Source of the DNA: Rotaria sp. Silwood1
Taxonomy: Eukaryota; Rotifera; Eurotatoria; Philodinida; Philodinidae
DNA: 64,000 bases
NCBI GenBank assembly: GCA_905250075.1
Contig: CAJNOP010000085.1
Location: forward strand, 616,746 to 680,745
Reading direction: 5' to 3'
Part shown: positions 1-14,600 of the stretch, one piece after another
How the letters are laid out: every line of letters begins with the position of its first letter
Numbering within the stretch: the stretch's first letter is position 1
Made by a program: the position numbers and the translations under genes
The notes under the pieces: model-generated
What the model was told of the DNA's origin: nothing
Database searches by the model: none
What the model saw: only the letters and a program-made list of their open reading frames with translations

Positions 1-1005
1 CTTCAAATTAATGGAGAAAAAGTACCTGATGATCGTGTCAAGACGGAAGTCAAAGATAAAAAACTCAAATTCACCCTTGATAATGTTAAATTAGATGAAT
101 CTGGGGACTATACCGTGAAAGTGAATGATGAAGTTGAAAGTAAACCAGTCGCAATCAAAGTGAATGCTGATGTTCCGAAATTTGTTAAAAATCTCACAAT
201 CAACAAAAAACAGTTTGATATTGGAGAAACACTTAACTTCGAATGTACTCTCAATAAACCATTCAATGAAATCGTTTGGTTCAAAGATAGTCAACCAATC
301 GAACAAGATGAACATGTTCAATTCGTGCAAGATGGACCCAAACTTAAATTGATTATTAAAGACGCTCAACCAAAAGATCATACTGGTACTTATTCAGTTC
401 AAGTCAAGAATGTTGAAAGTGATAAGGTACCTGTTACTGTTACTAAGAAAGTACCGAAATTTGTCAAAGATCTGAAAGCAAATAAGACACCATTAACTGA
501 AGGTGAACAATTGATACTTGAATGTGAACTTGATATGGCACCATCTAAAGTTGAACTTATACTAAATGGAGAAATAGTTCCAAATGATCGAATAAAACCT
601 GAAATTAAAGACAAAAAGATTAAGTTCACATTGGATAATATTCAATTGAACGAATCAGGTGATTTTACAGTTAAAGTGAATGATGAAGTGGAAAGTCAGC
701 CAGTTTTAATCAAAGTGAATGCTGATATTCCAAAATTTATTAAAAATTTAAGTATTAATAAAAAGAAATTTGATATTGGAGAAACTTTGAATTTCGAATG
801 TACATTAAATAAACCATTCAATCAAATTGTTTGGCTTAAAGACAATGAACCAATTGAAGAAGATGCACACATCCAATTCTTTGTCGACGGTCCAAAACTA
901 AAGATGACAATAAAAGATGCACAACCTTCTGATCATACTGGCACTTATTCTGTTCGAGTGAAAGACGTTGAAAGTGATAGAATACCTGTAGTTGTCCAAG
1001 AAAAA
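1..1005 (+). repeat. 555-bp two-Ig super-repeat (1-450 and 556-1005)
   Basis: The pair of Ig domains encoded by 1-450 recurs at 556-1005 with a 555-bp (185-residue) period. The same 12-mer gtgaatgctgat occurs at 160 and 715, and the following domain begins KFVKNLTINKKQFDIGETL in one copy and KFIKNLSINKKKFDIGETL in the other. The copies are clearly closer to each other than to other Igs of the gene, pointing to a recent internal duplication of a two-domain unit. Confidence 0.85.
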
Positions 1006-2692
1006 CCGTTAACATTTGTCAAAGATCTGAAAGCAACAAAACCAACGTTAGACGAAAATGAAACATTAGAATTGTCTTGTCAATTAAGTCGGCCATTGAA
1101 ACCTGATGAAACAATTCAATGGTATCGCAATGAAATACAAATTCCTATTGTACAAGAGTATCCCAATGAACAAATTAATTTACAAATTCCAAATGTTGAC
1201 ACAACAATATCTGGTGATTATTATTTAGAAATTTCTAGTCCTTATGAGAAAAAACCATTAAGAAGTGCAACAATAAAAATAACAATCAAACAAGAAGAAA
1301 TCAAATTTCTTAAACCACTTCGTGCATTGAAAAATCCATTGAATGAAGATGAAACATTAATACTTGAATGTGAATTAGATAAACCAACTTATAAATCCGT
1401 AAAATTTTCTTTTAATGATAAACCATTAAATGAAGATGAAGATGATCGTATAAAAATATCTCAAACAGGCAATAAATGGCAAATTCAAATTACACATGTT
1501 AAACAAGAAACTGATGAAGGTGATTATACAGTTACAATTAATGATAAACTTACTTCACCAAAAGTTAAAGTAACAATTATAAAACCACTTACATTCATTC
1601 AAGATTTAACTGTATCAAATTCTGAGCCGATTGTTGATGAAACAATAACATTTCAATGTGAATTATCTCGTCCATTACCAACAGGTGATAGTAAAGATCT
1701 TTCATTAACACTCAATGGAAAACCATTATCAAATGAACAAACAAGACGTTTAAAAGTTGATGTTAGTTCAACAAGTCCGAAAATAGTTTTAACATTATCA
1801 AACGTTAAATTAACTATTGATCAAGGTAATTATCAATTAAAGATTCTTCATCCACAAGAACTTCAATCACAAACGGTTAATGTTAAAATTCTACCAAAAC
1901 CAATTGAAGTTATTCAACCATTACAATCTGATAAAGAAAATATTTTTGAAGAAGATACACTTGTCCTTTCAACAAAATTAAAAAATGTTCCTGAAAATCC
2001 AACTATTGTTTGGTTGAAAGATAATCAACCAATATCAATTGATAATAAACGTATTCGTTCAATACCATCACGTGATGGACAACAATTTAAATTATCTATT
2101 GAAAATGTTAAATTAAATCAAAGTGGAACATATGCTTTACAAATAAACGATGACATTATTACTCAATGTGATATTACTATTAAATCAATTCCACTTAAAA
2201 CTGTTGTACCATTAAAAGTTCTTGGTACACCAATTATTGGTGGTAATGTTGAACTTCAAATTGAATTAAATCGTCCAAATATTCCATTTATATGGTTAAA
2301 AGATAATATTCCATTAGAAAATCAACCATCACCAACAAAAGATCAAACAAAATATCGTTTGAAATTATCAGATCTAAAATTAGATGATTCAGGAGTATAT
2401 TCGATTAGTTTTAATGATGGTGAACTTAAAGAAAGTGTTAATTTAACTGTTGCATTACCACCATTTGAATTTATTGAGCAACTTAAATGTATTCCATCAG
2501 ATGATATTGAAGAAGATTCAAATGTTATTATGCAATGTGTTTTAAATCGTCCAATTGATGATGAAAATATACCAGTTACATTACTTAAAAATAATAAACC
2601 ATTATCAGCAGCTGATAATGCACGTGTTAAAATTGAACGAGATGGACCAACATTAAAAATTCATTTAAATAATGTCAAATCTGATGATGCTG
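1..2692 (+). CDS. unc-89: UNC-89-like exon 1 in window: Ig domains 1-10
   Basis: Open from the left edge in frame 1, so the exon continues upstream. It encodes about ten tandem Ig domains of roughly 90 residues, each opening with an F/V-x-K-x-L type strand and carrying a D-x-G-x-Y type motif near its end. The start codon at 115 is internal, not a real start. The donor is at 2693 (gtaag) in phase 1. Reading through the donor runs into a hydrophobic low-complexity stretch and a stop, which supports splicing. Many domains lack one or both of the usual disulphide cysteines, as is common in intracellular sarcomeric Igs. Confidence 0.92.
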
Positions 2693-5600
2693 GTAAGATT
2701 TTATATTTAGTTCTATTTACATTTATTTATATTGTTTGTATTAAACACAAGTATTTCATTATTATCAGGAGATTAATTTAAATAGATTTTAGATATATTC
2801 TTTTACAAATTATTCAATAAATTATATATCGATTTTTGTTTTCAAAAATTTGAGATAGAAAAGATATTGTATTTCGTCACTAGGCAATTGAGACGATTGT
2901 TGTATCATATCGAATGCTTCAACAATTCGCTTATTTTTTTCTTGTAGTTAAGAATGTAAAATACAACATTGAGTAAGATTAAAAAAAATCAGTCTCGATT
3001 GTAATTAAATTCATCTTTAATCGAGATTTAAATCATTATCTTTGTTCGAGATATTATGAATTGATTATTTTCTATTATAAATTCTATCCATATGTATTTA
3101 TTTCTTACTTAGTATCTTTGACTTTGTTTTTTTAATTTATCTCTTTTGAATAAACTAATCAGCGAATAATGTCTATTCCAAGATGTCGAACTATGAATAG
3201 TTTCTTTTATTTATTAGAATTAGATGATATAAATCACTTGTTTACTTTAGGCGTTTATAAAGTAACCGTCGATAAAACAAAAGATACCAGTACACGATTA
3301 AAAGTTCATGATAAACCATTATCAATCATTGAACAACTTCATCTTGTTGATGCAAAAGATGATAATAATACTGTTAGTGAAAATTTACCATTTGAATTAT
3401 TTATTCGTTATAATAAACCAGTGAAAAATGTTGTTCTTAATCGTGATAATAAACGTGTTCCAATTGATAAACATACTCAAATAATTTATGAAGATAATTC
3501 ATCATCTGTACGAATTCGTGTTGATGCTGCACAACCAGATGATAAAGGAAAATATGAAACAATTGTTAAAGATTCAACTGTAACCAATAAAGATGGTCTT
3601 CGAAGTCAATCAGTTACAATTATTGTTAAACCATTACCTGTTTTATTTACTTCTGATATTCAAGTATCAGCACCTAATATAAATAATATTCCAGAAAAAA
3701 CTGAATTAACTTTAACAACAACAATTAATCAAGAAAAAGGTAAAATTAAATGGTTTTTAAATAATAAAGAAATAAAAGAAGATCAAAATCATAAAATCAT
3801 TGTTAAAAATTTACAACGACAATTAATTATAAAATCAACTCTTATTGCTGACTCAGGAATTTATTCAGCTAAAAGTGATGATGATGAACGAACAATTGAA
3901 TTAACAATTACAGGTAAGTTTTACTTTGTTTTTTTTTTAAAAAAAAAAAAAAGAAAAATTCTGTGTTTTTTTTTTATTTATTGAAGAAGAGATTCGTTTT
4001 ACAAAAGAATTAACACCATCAAATATAAATACAGTTGAAGGTAAAGAAAAAGAACTTGTTTTTGAATGTGAAACATCGAAACCAACAACTGTTCAATGGT
4101 ATCATGATCAACAAAAATTATCACCAAATGAATTGAAAAAAAATTATCAAATTGAATCATTAAAAAATAATACATTACATAGATTACGTATATTACAACC
4201 AGTTTCAGCTGATTCAGGTTTATATCGATGTGTTTTACCAACCAATATTGAAACAAATTCACAATGTATAATTGAACCAGCTGGAGTTGATTTTCTTCAA
4301 CATTTAACAACACCTGTACATGTTGAATACATGAAAAGTGCTTTACTTGAATGTGAACTTTCTAAACGACCACAAAATGTTGTTTGGAAAGATAAAAATG
4401 GAAAAATAATTGAAGATAGTGATAAATATGAAATTATGAATAATGGAAAATTACAAGGTAATTAAAAGTTATTCTTATTATTACGAGTTTTTCTTCTCGA
4501 AAAAAAAAAACAAACTAAAAAATTCGAAAAAACTATATTAGAGAATTTATCATCCTCTCTCAAAGATTAGTAAGTGTCTTTAAGACATCTTTGTGCAACT
4601 TAATTCTTTTTCATACTTATAGTCTGTAGAAATAATCCTGACAGGTTTTTATTATAAGCTATTGACTCGAAGCACTGTCTTTTGTTTTATCAACCATAAA
4701 TGTTTAAAAATAAAAAGATTAAACGATTTTCTAAAAAAAAAAAAAATAAATTTTTATCTTAAAATAGGTCTTATCATAAATGATTGTGATGAAAATGATA
4801 ATGGTCAATATACAATAACTATTGATAATAATAAATCATCAACAGCAGAAGTTATTGTTGAACCACATGAAGAAAAAGTTCGATCACCATCACCAAAACT
4901 TGAAACTCAAGAACCAATAAAAGCTGGTTTTCGTAAATTACTTCCTAATAAATTAAATACTAATGAAGACAATGATTTTATTCTTGAATGTGAAGTTAAT
5001 AATCCTAAACAAATAACTGATTGGTATTTAGATGATGATCTTATTGATGAAAATACTCCTCGTTTTGAAATTATTAACAATGGTCCAATAAGACAATTAA
5101 AAGGTTGATTTTCTTTTTTTAAAAGAAAATAATAATAATTTATTTTATTTTAATTTTTTCTAAATAGTTCATAAAGCTGAATTAAATGATACTGGAAAAT
5201 ATACATGTAAAGATCGTCAAAGTGGTGAAACAACAAATAGTGATGTTGATGTTGCCAAAGCTCCTATTCGTATTATAAAAGGTCTACCAGAAACATTAAT
5301 TGTACCTCAAGGTAAAATTTATAAATATAGATACATTTTTTTTTTTGCTTTCTATAATCGAGTTCGTTGATATTCATCTGATTCAATCGAAGGACGAGTT
5401 ATTATTATAAAAGGAGATTGTTTTTGTTCTTGAGAAAATTTAATTCGATATTGTTGTTTAACTTGTGTAAGGAGAAATATTAGCACGGGATAAAAATTAA
5501 GTGTTATAAATAAATAATTGATTAGAATCATTTCAATTAATCTTTGTTTTATATTCATATATATTCGTATACATGAATATATGTTGATTGGACATATTGA

Positions 5601-8600
5601 TAACATATAAAATGTATTATAAATATTTAAATGAATAAGAATTCGTTGAAATTTATTTCTGGATCGTTTTCGATGTAAAGAAATTCGAATACGATTCGTA
5701 TGAATTTCAATACGATAAATAAGAAATAGAACAGATATTAACATAAATATAAATGGAATTAAAAATTGTAATAAAAACCATATTAATTGAAGTTTTAATG
5801 ATTCGAAATAACCTAATAAACGTAGGGAAACATCTAATGGATATTTTGATAAAAGAATAAATATGGTTATTACGACACTACATGAGGAAAATACAATTAA
5901 AAATGGTGTAAATTGCCTTATCCATGTTAGTCGTATATTTTGAGAATAAAATATAAAAAATGTTCGTTCTAAACTTGCATATACTATTGAATAACCAATA
6001 CCTGCTGATGCAACAAAAAAAGTTATTAAATTAAAATTACATAATAAACGAAATTGTTGCTCAGATATTATTGGTAATATTGATAAAAAATAATCTGTTA
6101 ATGTATTTAATGGTGTACTTATTAGAGATAAAACTAAAGAAAATCCAAGTGAAAAATGATACACATATGTTAACTGTGTTCGTTGATAATTATAACGAAA
6201 ATAACGTATTAAACTTAAGTATGAAAATATTGTACCAATAAATGCACTAATCCATGTAACTACATAATATTCGAAATGAAATGGATAAATATTAGTCGTA
6301 TTAGTTGATGATGTTGTATTCATTATCTCATCATTGAGTACAACGAGATCATAAAAACTAATGAATAAAGAAAGAAAACTTTGGCAGAGATTTTTTTTTT
6401 AAAGAAGAAAAAAAAACTAGACAGAAAAATAAAGAAAAAATACGCATTTATGTATCATGAAAGGATGCACTTCTATTATAGTAATCAACGACTTATTCAT
6501 AAAAGGAAGTAGACAAACTAATGAGCATTTCTGTCAGAAGATAATGACAAAGCCATACCAATTAATTTGTCATGAAAGCAATGCAGAAAACAGAATAAAA
6601 AAAATTCTTAATTCATCATGATAATGACGCAATGGGAATTTCAATAGCAAAAGATTGTCACTTAAATAAATTGAGAAAATTACTACAAAAAAAAAATATT
6701 ACGTTTACCTTTTTTTTTTTTGTTTTCACATCTTAACGAGACATTTCATTCTAAATTAATAAATTTTTGCTTGCATTTTTTTCCAGGTGAACAATTAAAA
6801 CTTGATGTTGAATTATCACATCCAAATATTCCTGGTTGTCGCTTTGTTAAAGATGATACAAATACTCCTATACGAAAAGATAAACGAACACGTATTACTG
6901 CAGATGGTACACATTATACACTTATTATTGATAATGTTTTACCTGTTGGTGATAGTGGTACTTATGAATTCATAGGTTTAAATGATACATTACGATCAGC
7001 ATGTAAAGTTACTGTTAAACCTTTGCCAAGTAAAATAACTCAACCACTAAAAGATGTTACTTTACAAGAAAATCAAAATTTATCTCTTGAAGCACGTGTT
7101 GATAATGAGCATGCACCAGTAACTTGGTTTATTAATGGAAAGGAAATACCACCTGGTGGTGATGCACCACATATAACAATAATGTCAAAAGGAAGACGTC
7201 ATACATTAGTTGTACAAAAAGTTAATGCTAAACAAGATGCTGGACAATATGAAATTCGTACACCTGATGATGCTAGTTCATGTCAAGTTACAATTGAAGA
7301 AGCTGGTACACCACCAGCGGATTTTACAAAAAAATTACAAAATCTTGAAAGTGAAGAATTTCAAACAATTGAATTAAAATGTGAAACAAATCGAGATAAT
7401 CTTCCTGTTGAATGGTTTAAAGATAGTAAATTAATTGAACCAAATGAACATTATAAATTCGAAAATAATGGAAAAATTCATTCACTAATTATAAACAATG
7501 TTTTAATTAATGATCAAGGTTCATATACATGTCAAATTAAATCAAATGGAAAAACAACAACAGCTACATTAAAAGTTAAAGAAAAACCAGCTGATTTTGC
7601 TCATAAAATTGGTACGTTAATAGTATTAGAGATTTTTTTCAAGTCTCGAAATAACCTAAGCGGATCTCCCTTTTGTAGTGCAATTTTTTTTTTGTTTTTT
7701 TTCTGACTATTGTATAGTCTGAAGAAATGCTTATCTACTGAGTTTGTGAATCAAAAATTGCCTTTAAGCGTTGATAAATTCGAGAAATTAAATTAGCGAA
7801 AGCTACATAGGTTCGAGCTCTTCTCAAACTAACTTTTTCATGAGAAAAAATGTAAAAAAAAAACGCTTCTTTCTCTTTGGCCTAGTAGTTCCGATCGAGC
7901 TGAAATTTTTGTCATGCACTCCTTAAGATGGATAGGTTTTTTTATTACTCTACTGATTTTTGGTAGTTCTTATAAGAAAAGTTCTATTCATAAAAAGAAA
8001 CATGTGTTTCTTAGGGTACCATTGATGTTTTGCTTTTTTTATGTGAAGGACAAAAAATAAAAACGATATCACCCCAACCAGTATCTAGTATTGATTAAAA
8101 AGACTTTGAGCTCGATCGAGCATATTACATCGGAGTAATGGCAGTGAAAATTCGAGCAAATTTTCGACATTGTGATGTCAATATTTTATAGAAGACAGCA
8201 TTCGGGAAGCTTGAGTCTATGATAACTTTTGTTCTATTCATCAACATCTCTCTACTCTGTAAATTTCAAATTTTTTCTGATGAATTGTTGTCAAGGAACT
8301 CCGGAAAGAGAGAAGGAGCGAGTTCTATAAAGTGCACTAAGGATATTAGAAATTCTATTTTCTAAACTATTTTGTTTATTGAGGTCATTCTGACAAACTG
8401 AAAAATGAAGCCAGTATCTTGAACTTTTCTTGATTCGCATATTAGAATGCGTTGTAAACTTTAAATTTTTACTTCCAACAAATATTTTATTACTTAAATA
8501 AAATAGTCAAAAAAAGGAAACTGCAGAAAAAAGATATTGCGAAATACCCTCAAAGCTATTCATTATCATTTTCTTCATTAGTTGTTTTATTGCTACTGCA

Positions 8601-11600
8601 TTTTTGGAACATTGTCTCATTTATTTATCAAATTATACACATTAGCTAGTGTGTGTGTATGAGGGTGAGAATGTACTTAGCTCGTAGCTAGTTATTATCC
8701 AAATTAGTTTCATTTTTTTTCTTTCACACTTTGACTAGAGACAGAGAAATTTTTTTTTAAATATTTGAACATTTAGTTTATAAATTACAAATGATTATTT
8801 TTATCTGCATCAAAATATACTCATGATTCTGTATTGTATTATCAATAGTATATCGGAAAATAGCTAATTTTATGTAAATACATGTTTTTTCCTATTGTTA
8901 GCATAAAAAAAGAGTGACTTTTATTTAATAAAACGATATCATCGTATTTCTTTCGATTAACAAAACTTTACGAACGAACCCAAAAATGAAAAACTCTGAA
9001 CTAGACAAACAGAATTTTCGATAGAAAAAGTTCGTTTCGGAGGACTCAAGTACAAACCAACACTTCATATTGAATATAGACAAATGTATAGAAATAAAAG
9101 TAATACACAAAGTCTACTCTTTGCTACATCATGTTTGAATTCTTTTCAATATATAAGAAAAATGTATTTAATCTTGATGATAATCATAAAGAATGAATTT
9201 GTATTTATACTCGTCAATGTTATTAATAAAATATAATTTTGTAAATAATATTCTTTTTAGAACCTATTGATGCAATAACTGGTGATACAGTTTCATTTGA
9301 ATGTGAATTAAATAAACCAAATATGAAAGTAAAATGGTTAAAAGATAATAAACCATTGACAATGAATGATCGTATTCAATCATCAATTGATTCTGAAAAT
9401 CCTCATATACATATATTAACATTGAAAACACTCGAAATAAAAGATGCTGCTACATATACTTGTGTTATTGATCAACCTGTATCCAAAAAATGTTCAGCAC
9501 CTTTAACAGTTAAATCTATAACAGTAAAATTAATTGAACCATTAAAAGATGTATCATTAATTGAAAATGAAAATCTTGTACTTAAATTTGATGTATCACA
9601 TGAATTAAAACAAATACCAGTCATATGGAAATTAGATAATAAACCCATTAAAGCAGACGATGACCGTATACAAATTGAACAAGATGGTAAATCATATTTT
9701 CTAACAATAAAAAAGATTCAATTAAATGAACAAGGTTCATATACAGCAGAAATTCCAACACATAAAATTCAAACATCATCACAAGTTAAAGTTAAACCTG
9801 AAGAAATTAAAATTCTTAAAGATTTACATATTGTTCCTAATGATGAACAACCAGAAAACCTTATTCTTGAAATTCAATTAAATAAACCTTTACCAACTGA
9901 TATAATTCTTCTTAAAGATGGTGTAAAACCAACAAGAAAAATTCCTGTTGAAAATCTTAATAATGGAACATATCGATTTCTATTAGAAAATGTTACACCA
10001 GATGATTCTGGTTTATATGAAATTCCACTTGGACCTGATCTTAAGAGTTCATTACAAGTTAATATTCAACCAAAACAAAAAGAAGATTTAGATTTTACTA
10101 TACCATTAAAAGATAAAATTGAAATTAACGAAAATGAACCAATTCATCTTGAAGCTAAATTAAATCGTCAACCTGATTCACCTAATGATATTGTATGGTT
10201 ACGTAATGGTAAACCTATTCCATCAACAATAACAACTGCAATTAATAAAGATTTAACAATAACATTAGATATACCAAAAGGAAATATTGAAAATGATACA
10301 GGAAAATATACACTTAAATTACCAAATGGTAAACAATGTTCAACACAAGTTAATATATTAAGAAAACCAACAAAGAAAGATAAAAATGAAATTCTTCAAC
10401 CATTACATATTATTCTTGATGAAAATCAAACTGAATTAAAATTAAATGAAAAAGTTACATTAAGATGTAAAACATCATTACCAGTTAAAAATGTTGAATG
10501 GTATAAAGGTGCACGAAAAGTTTCAACACGTCGTGCAGATATTTTAAGTACAGAAAATTCAACTCAACATGATTTAGTTCTATCAAAATTAGAAATCGAT
10601 GATTTAGGACAATATCGTATTGTACTAGATTCTGATCTTGAATCATCAATTGATTTAAATATTTCACAAGAACTTAGTCCAATACGTTGTGAAGGTGAAC
10701 CAATTGAAGGTCAAACAATAACATTAATATGTAATGCAACACTTCCACCAAAACAAATTCAATGGTCACCTATTGTTGATCGAAAACGTTATGATCAACA
10801 AGATTTATCATTAAAAATAAAAAATTTAAATATTGAACAAGATTCAAAAGTTTTTACAATTACTGTTGATGGACAAAAACAATCTTATGAATTAGTTATT
10901 AAACCAATACCAATTAAATTTCAAGGAACTATTGAATTAAATCCAAAATTACCTAAAGAAGATGACAATGTTACATGTACAGTTACATTAAATAAACCAT
11001 TAAAAGATCAAGTATTAGATTGGTATTTAAATGATCAATTAATTATTCCAAATGATCGTTTTGTTATATCAAGTGATGGTTTACGTTCAATATTAACAAT
11101 TAAAAAGATTCGTCCACAAGATTCTGGATTATTAGAATGTCATATACCATTTTCAGATGAAAAATTATCCACAGAATTAAAAGTTAAAGAAAAACCATTG
11201 AGTATATTAAAACCTTTAACTTCTGATAAAGATAAACCAATGGAAGGTGATGATGTTACATTATCGTGTCAATTTTCAAGAAAACCAAAAACTATTGAAG
11301 TTTATAAAGATGGAAAACCAATTGATGCTGAACAAAAATTAAATGATGTAGATGCAACATTTAAAATAAATTTACCAAAAACAAAACCAAATGATAAAGG
11401 AAAATATACAGTTACTGCTGATGGAGTTGAAACTTCATATACATTACGATTAACACCAAATCCAATTAAATTTGTTAAACAATTAAAATGGGATAAAGAA
11501 TCACCATATGAAGGTGAAACTGTTCAAGCTACATTTACATTAAGTCGAATACCAGATAAGCCAATGCAATGGTTTAAAGGTAAATTTATTTTTAAACAAA

Positions 11601-14600
11601 ATAAAGAATATTCAATAAATACTTATATGAAATATGTCTTAATTACGAATAGATTCGTAGTAAATAGTAGAAGTTCTAGTCAATAAGTTTTTAGCAAAAA
11701 AACATCAAAGTGAACTGTAGAAATTTCTTTCAATTCAGAATCAAAATTAGTGAGCTTTTTTTGTGTATAAACATGCAAATCGTTTCTCTAAACTTTTTTG
11801 TTCTTTTCAAATTTTATATTCTTGAATAATGTTGTCAGCTAATCGATTAAGCCATTGTTGTTCGGTCATCTAGTAGAGTTTGTTGGAATCTTCTGACCTA
11901 CATAGTTTCTTTTCATTTCAAAATCCCCTAGAGGTAAGAAAATTTAAAAAAAGAAAGCATTAGTAGCTTCCAACCGTTGCCAAAAGCTAAAAGAACTATT
12001 AAAAATATTTTCATTTGTCGTTATCCCAGCTTAATATTTTATCATCAACTGTCACTGATTAATGTGTCGGCTTACACGTCTTTTCTCTAAAGTATTGATA
12101 AATTTTTCTTTTAAGATTAGCAACAAAAAAAAAAAGACATCTTAATTTTTTGAAAATTGTAATATTTATCATAGAATTTTGTACAGCTTTACTTATTATT
12201 CATAGGAATATGTTGAACTTTTAAAGATAAATTTCCATAAATATATTTAGATAGTGTGTTCATGTAGAAAAAAAAATTAATTTGAAATATTGAAAACATT
12301 TCATATTGAATATAATATAAAATATTCTTCTAGGCAAAATTACTCTTCCAACAAGTTCAACACCTAAATATGAATATTCACAAATAGATTGTACATTTAC
12401 TTTAACAATACCTTCAGTTGAATTAAATGATGCTGATACTTATACAGTTAAACTTCCTGATGATACTCAATCATCAGCTCGTTTAAAAGTTCTTGAAACA
12501 CCAGTTAAAGTTCTTGTACCATTAACACTTCAACCAAGTGAACCAATACTTGGTAATGAATTTACATTATCTATAACATTAAGTCGTGATGTTAAAGCCA
12601 ATGCTAAATGGATAAAAGCTGGTAAAGATTTAGCAGCAAAACGTGATTCAAGAATTTCATTTAAACAAGAACCTGATCTTGATAATAAAGGCGTAAGATA
12701 TATAATGACAATTCGTGATGCTAAACCTGAAGATGAAGGTACATATCGTTTTGAAGTTGAATCAAGTAATATAAGTGAACCAAAACTTGTACAATTAATT
12801 GAACCAAAAATTCTTATTGTTAACTGTGATGAAAAATTAATTGGTAAAGTCGGTTCATCAATAACATTAACATGTGAATTAAATTTACCACAAGGTCATG
12901 TTGTATGGTATCATGATGGTATTAAATTAGCATCATCAGATTCAACACCATTAAAAACAACAGGTTTAACAATTAAAAATACAGATGTTATTAGAACATT
13001 AACAATAAATTCATTGAAAAAAGATGATTTTGGTTCATATGTTGTTAAAACTAAAGATGATAAACGTGAAATACAAATTGTTCAACCAACAGATGATGAT
13101 CAATTAAAAGTACTTGAACATCCACCGAAATTACTTGATCTTGATCAAGGTGATGAATTAATACTTTCAATTGTTACAAATCGTAAATGTCCAATTGAAT
13201 TTTATAAAGATAATAAATTATTACAAACAATTGAAAAATTTGATAAAGATAAATCAAGATATACAGTTACATTTACAATATCAAAAGTTGATTTTACTGA
13301 TGCTGGAATATATAAATCAATTATACAAGGTACGAAATATGAATATCAAACAGAAATATTAGTTCATGAACCATATCAACGACAAAAAACAGATGTTTTA
13401 GAATCTGAATTACCATTATTATTTATTAAAAAATTAGAAGATCAAAAAGTTAATGAAGGTGACCAAGTTATACTTGATTGTCAATTAAATCGTTCACCTA
13501 AAACAGCACCTATATGGTATCGGGATGGAAAAGAAATTACATCCAATGATAATATTGAAATTATTCAAGAAGATAAGCGATTACAATTAAAAATACGTAA
13601 AGCATCAATCAATGATCAAGCAGAATATACTCTCAATGTTGAAAACTTACGTGGACATGCATTTGTTGATCTAGTAAGATAATTCATATTTATAAGAAAT
13701 TTGCACGATTGTTAATATATTAATTGTTGAGAAAACTAAAGAAAATTTCTTAGAAACCTACGCCAATGAGAAAATTTGAGGTCAATCTTGATTCCAACTT
13801 TGTAAAGTTCTGCGGAGACGTAAATCGAACATTCCAAATACAGCAATTTATACAATGAATATCAAAGAATAAAAATCATCATTCAAAATAAATCTATAGC
13901 GTTCTATTTCGCTATCGAATAAGTAATTTAGAGAATTCTGACCGTTCATAAAAATGACTCCGATACAACAGTCGAATAGATATATCTTACAGAGATCGAT
14001 ACGGATAATAGAGAGTCGTCGAGAGATTTGATAAATTTTTGTCTTTTGGCAATAAAGCTCTATTCTTTGAGAACAAACTTAAAAGCTTATATGAAACCGT
14101 AAGCGAACACCTTTTATTTTCATAGATGATCGTATTTCTTTGTATGTAAGGCGAAGACGTATGATTGTTTATGATTGGAGTTGTTTAACTTGGATGATTG
14201 AAAATTTTGTAGAAAAAAAAAACGTCACCTTGCAAAGAACTTGTTTTTGATATGGTGAAACGATGACAAGGTGACTTTTGAGTTACATTACAAAGTTCTA
14301 ATTATAAGTAAAATGAAAGTGCATTTTCTTACTAATTTAGATTCGATAGTAACACTGAAATTATAGTAAAATATAAACTACAGGAATTTTTTTTTCTACT
14401 TTTCTAAGAGTTTTAAAAAAAGAATTCTAACTATTAATATACAATAAATTTTTCTTTTCTAGTCAAGTGATCGTGTTTGGTTTACACAAAAACTTTTTGA
14501 TACAGTCATTAAAGTTGGTTCACCTATAGTTCTTGAATGTAAATTATCAGTACCAGATACACCGATAACATGGAAACGAGATGGTCAAATACTTAATTCT

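Noticed and set aside
91..629. Minus-strand reading frames opposite the Ig exons (91-381 and 399-629)
   Set aside because: Antisense shadows of well-supported Ig coding sequence, with no splice or family support. The same holds for 10485-10667, 20611-20898, 21388-21849, 23460-23684 and 24491-24745.
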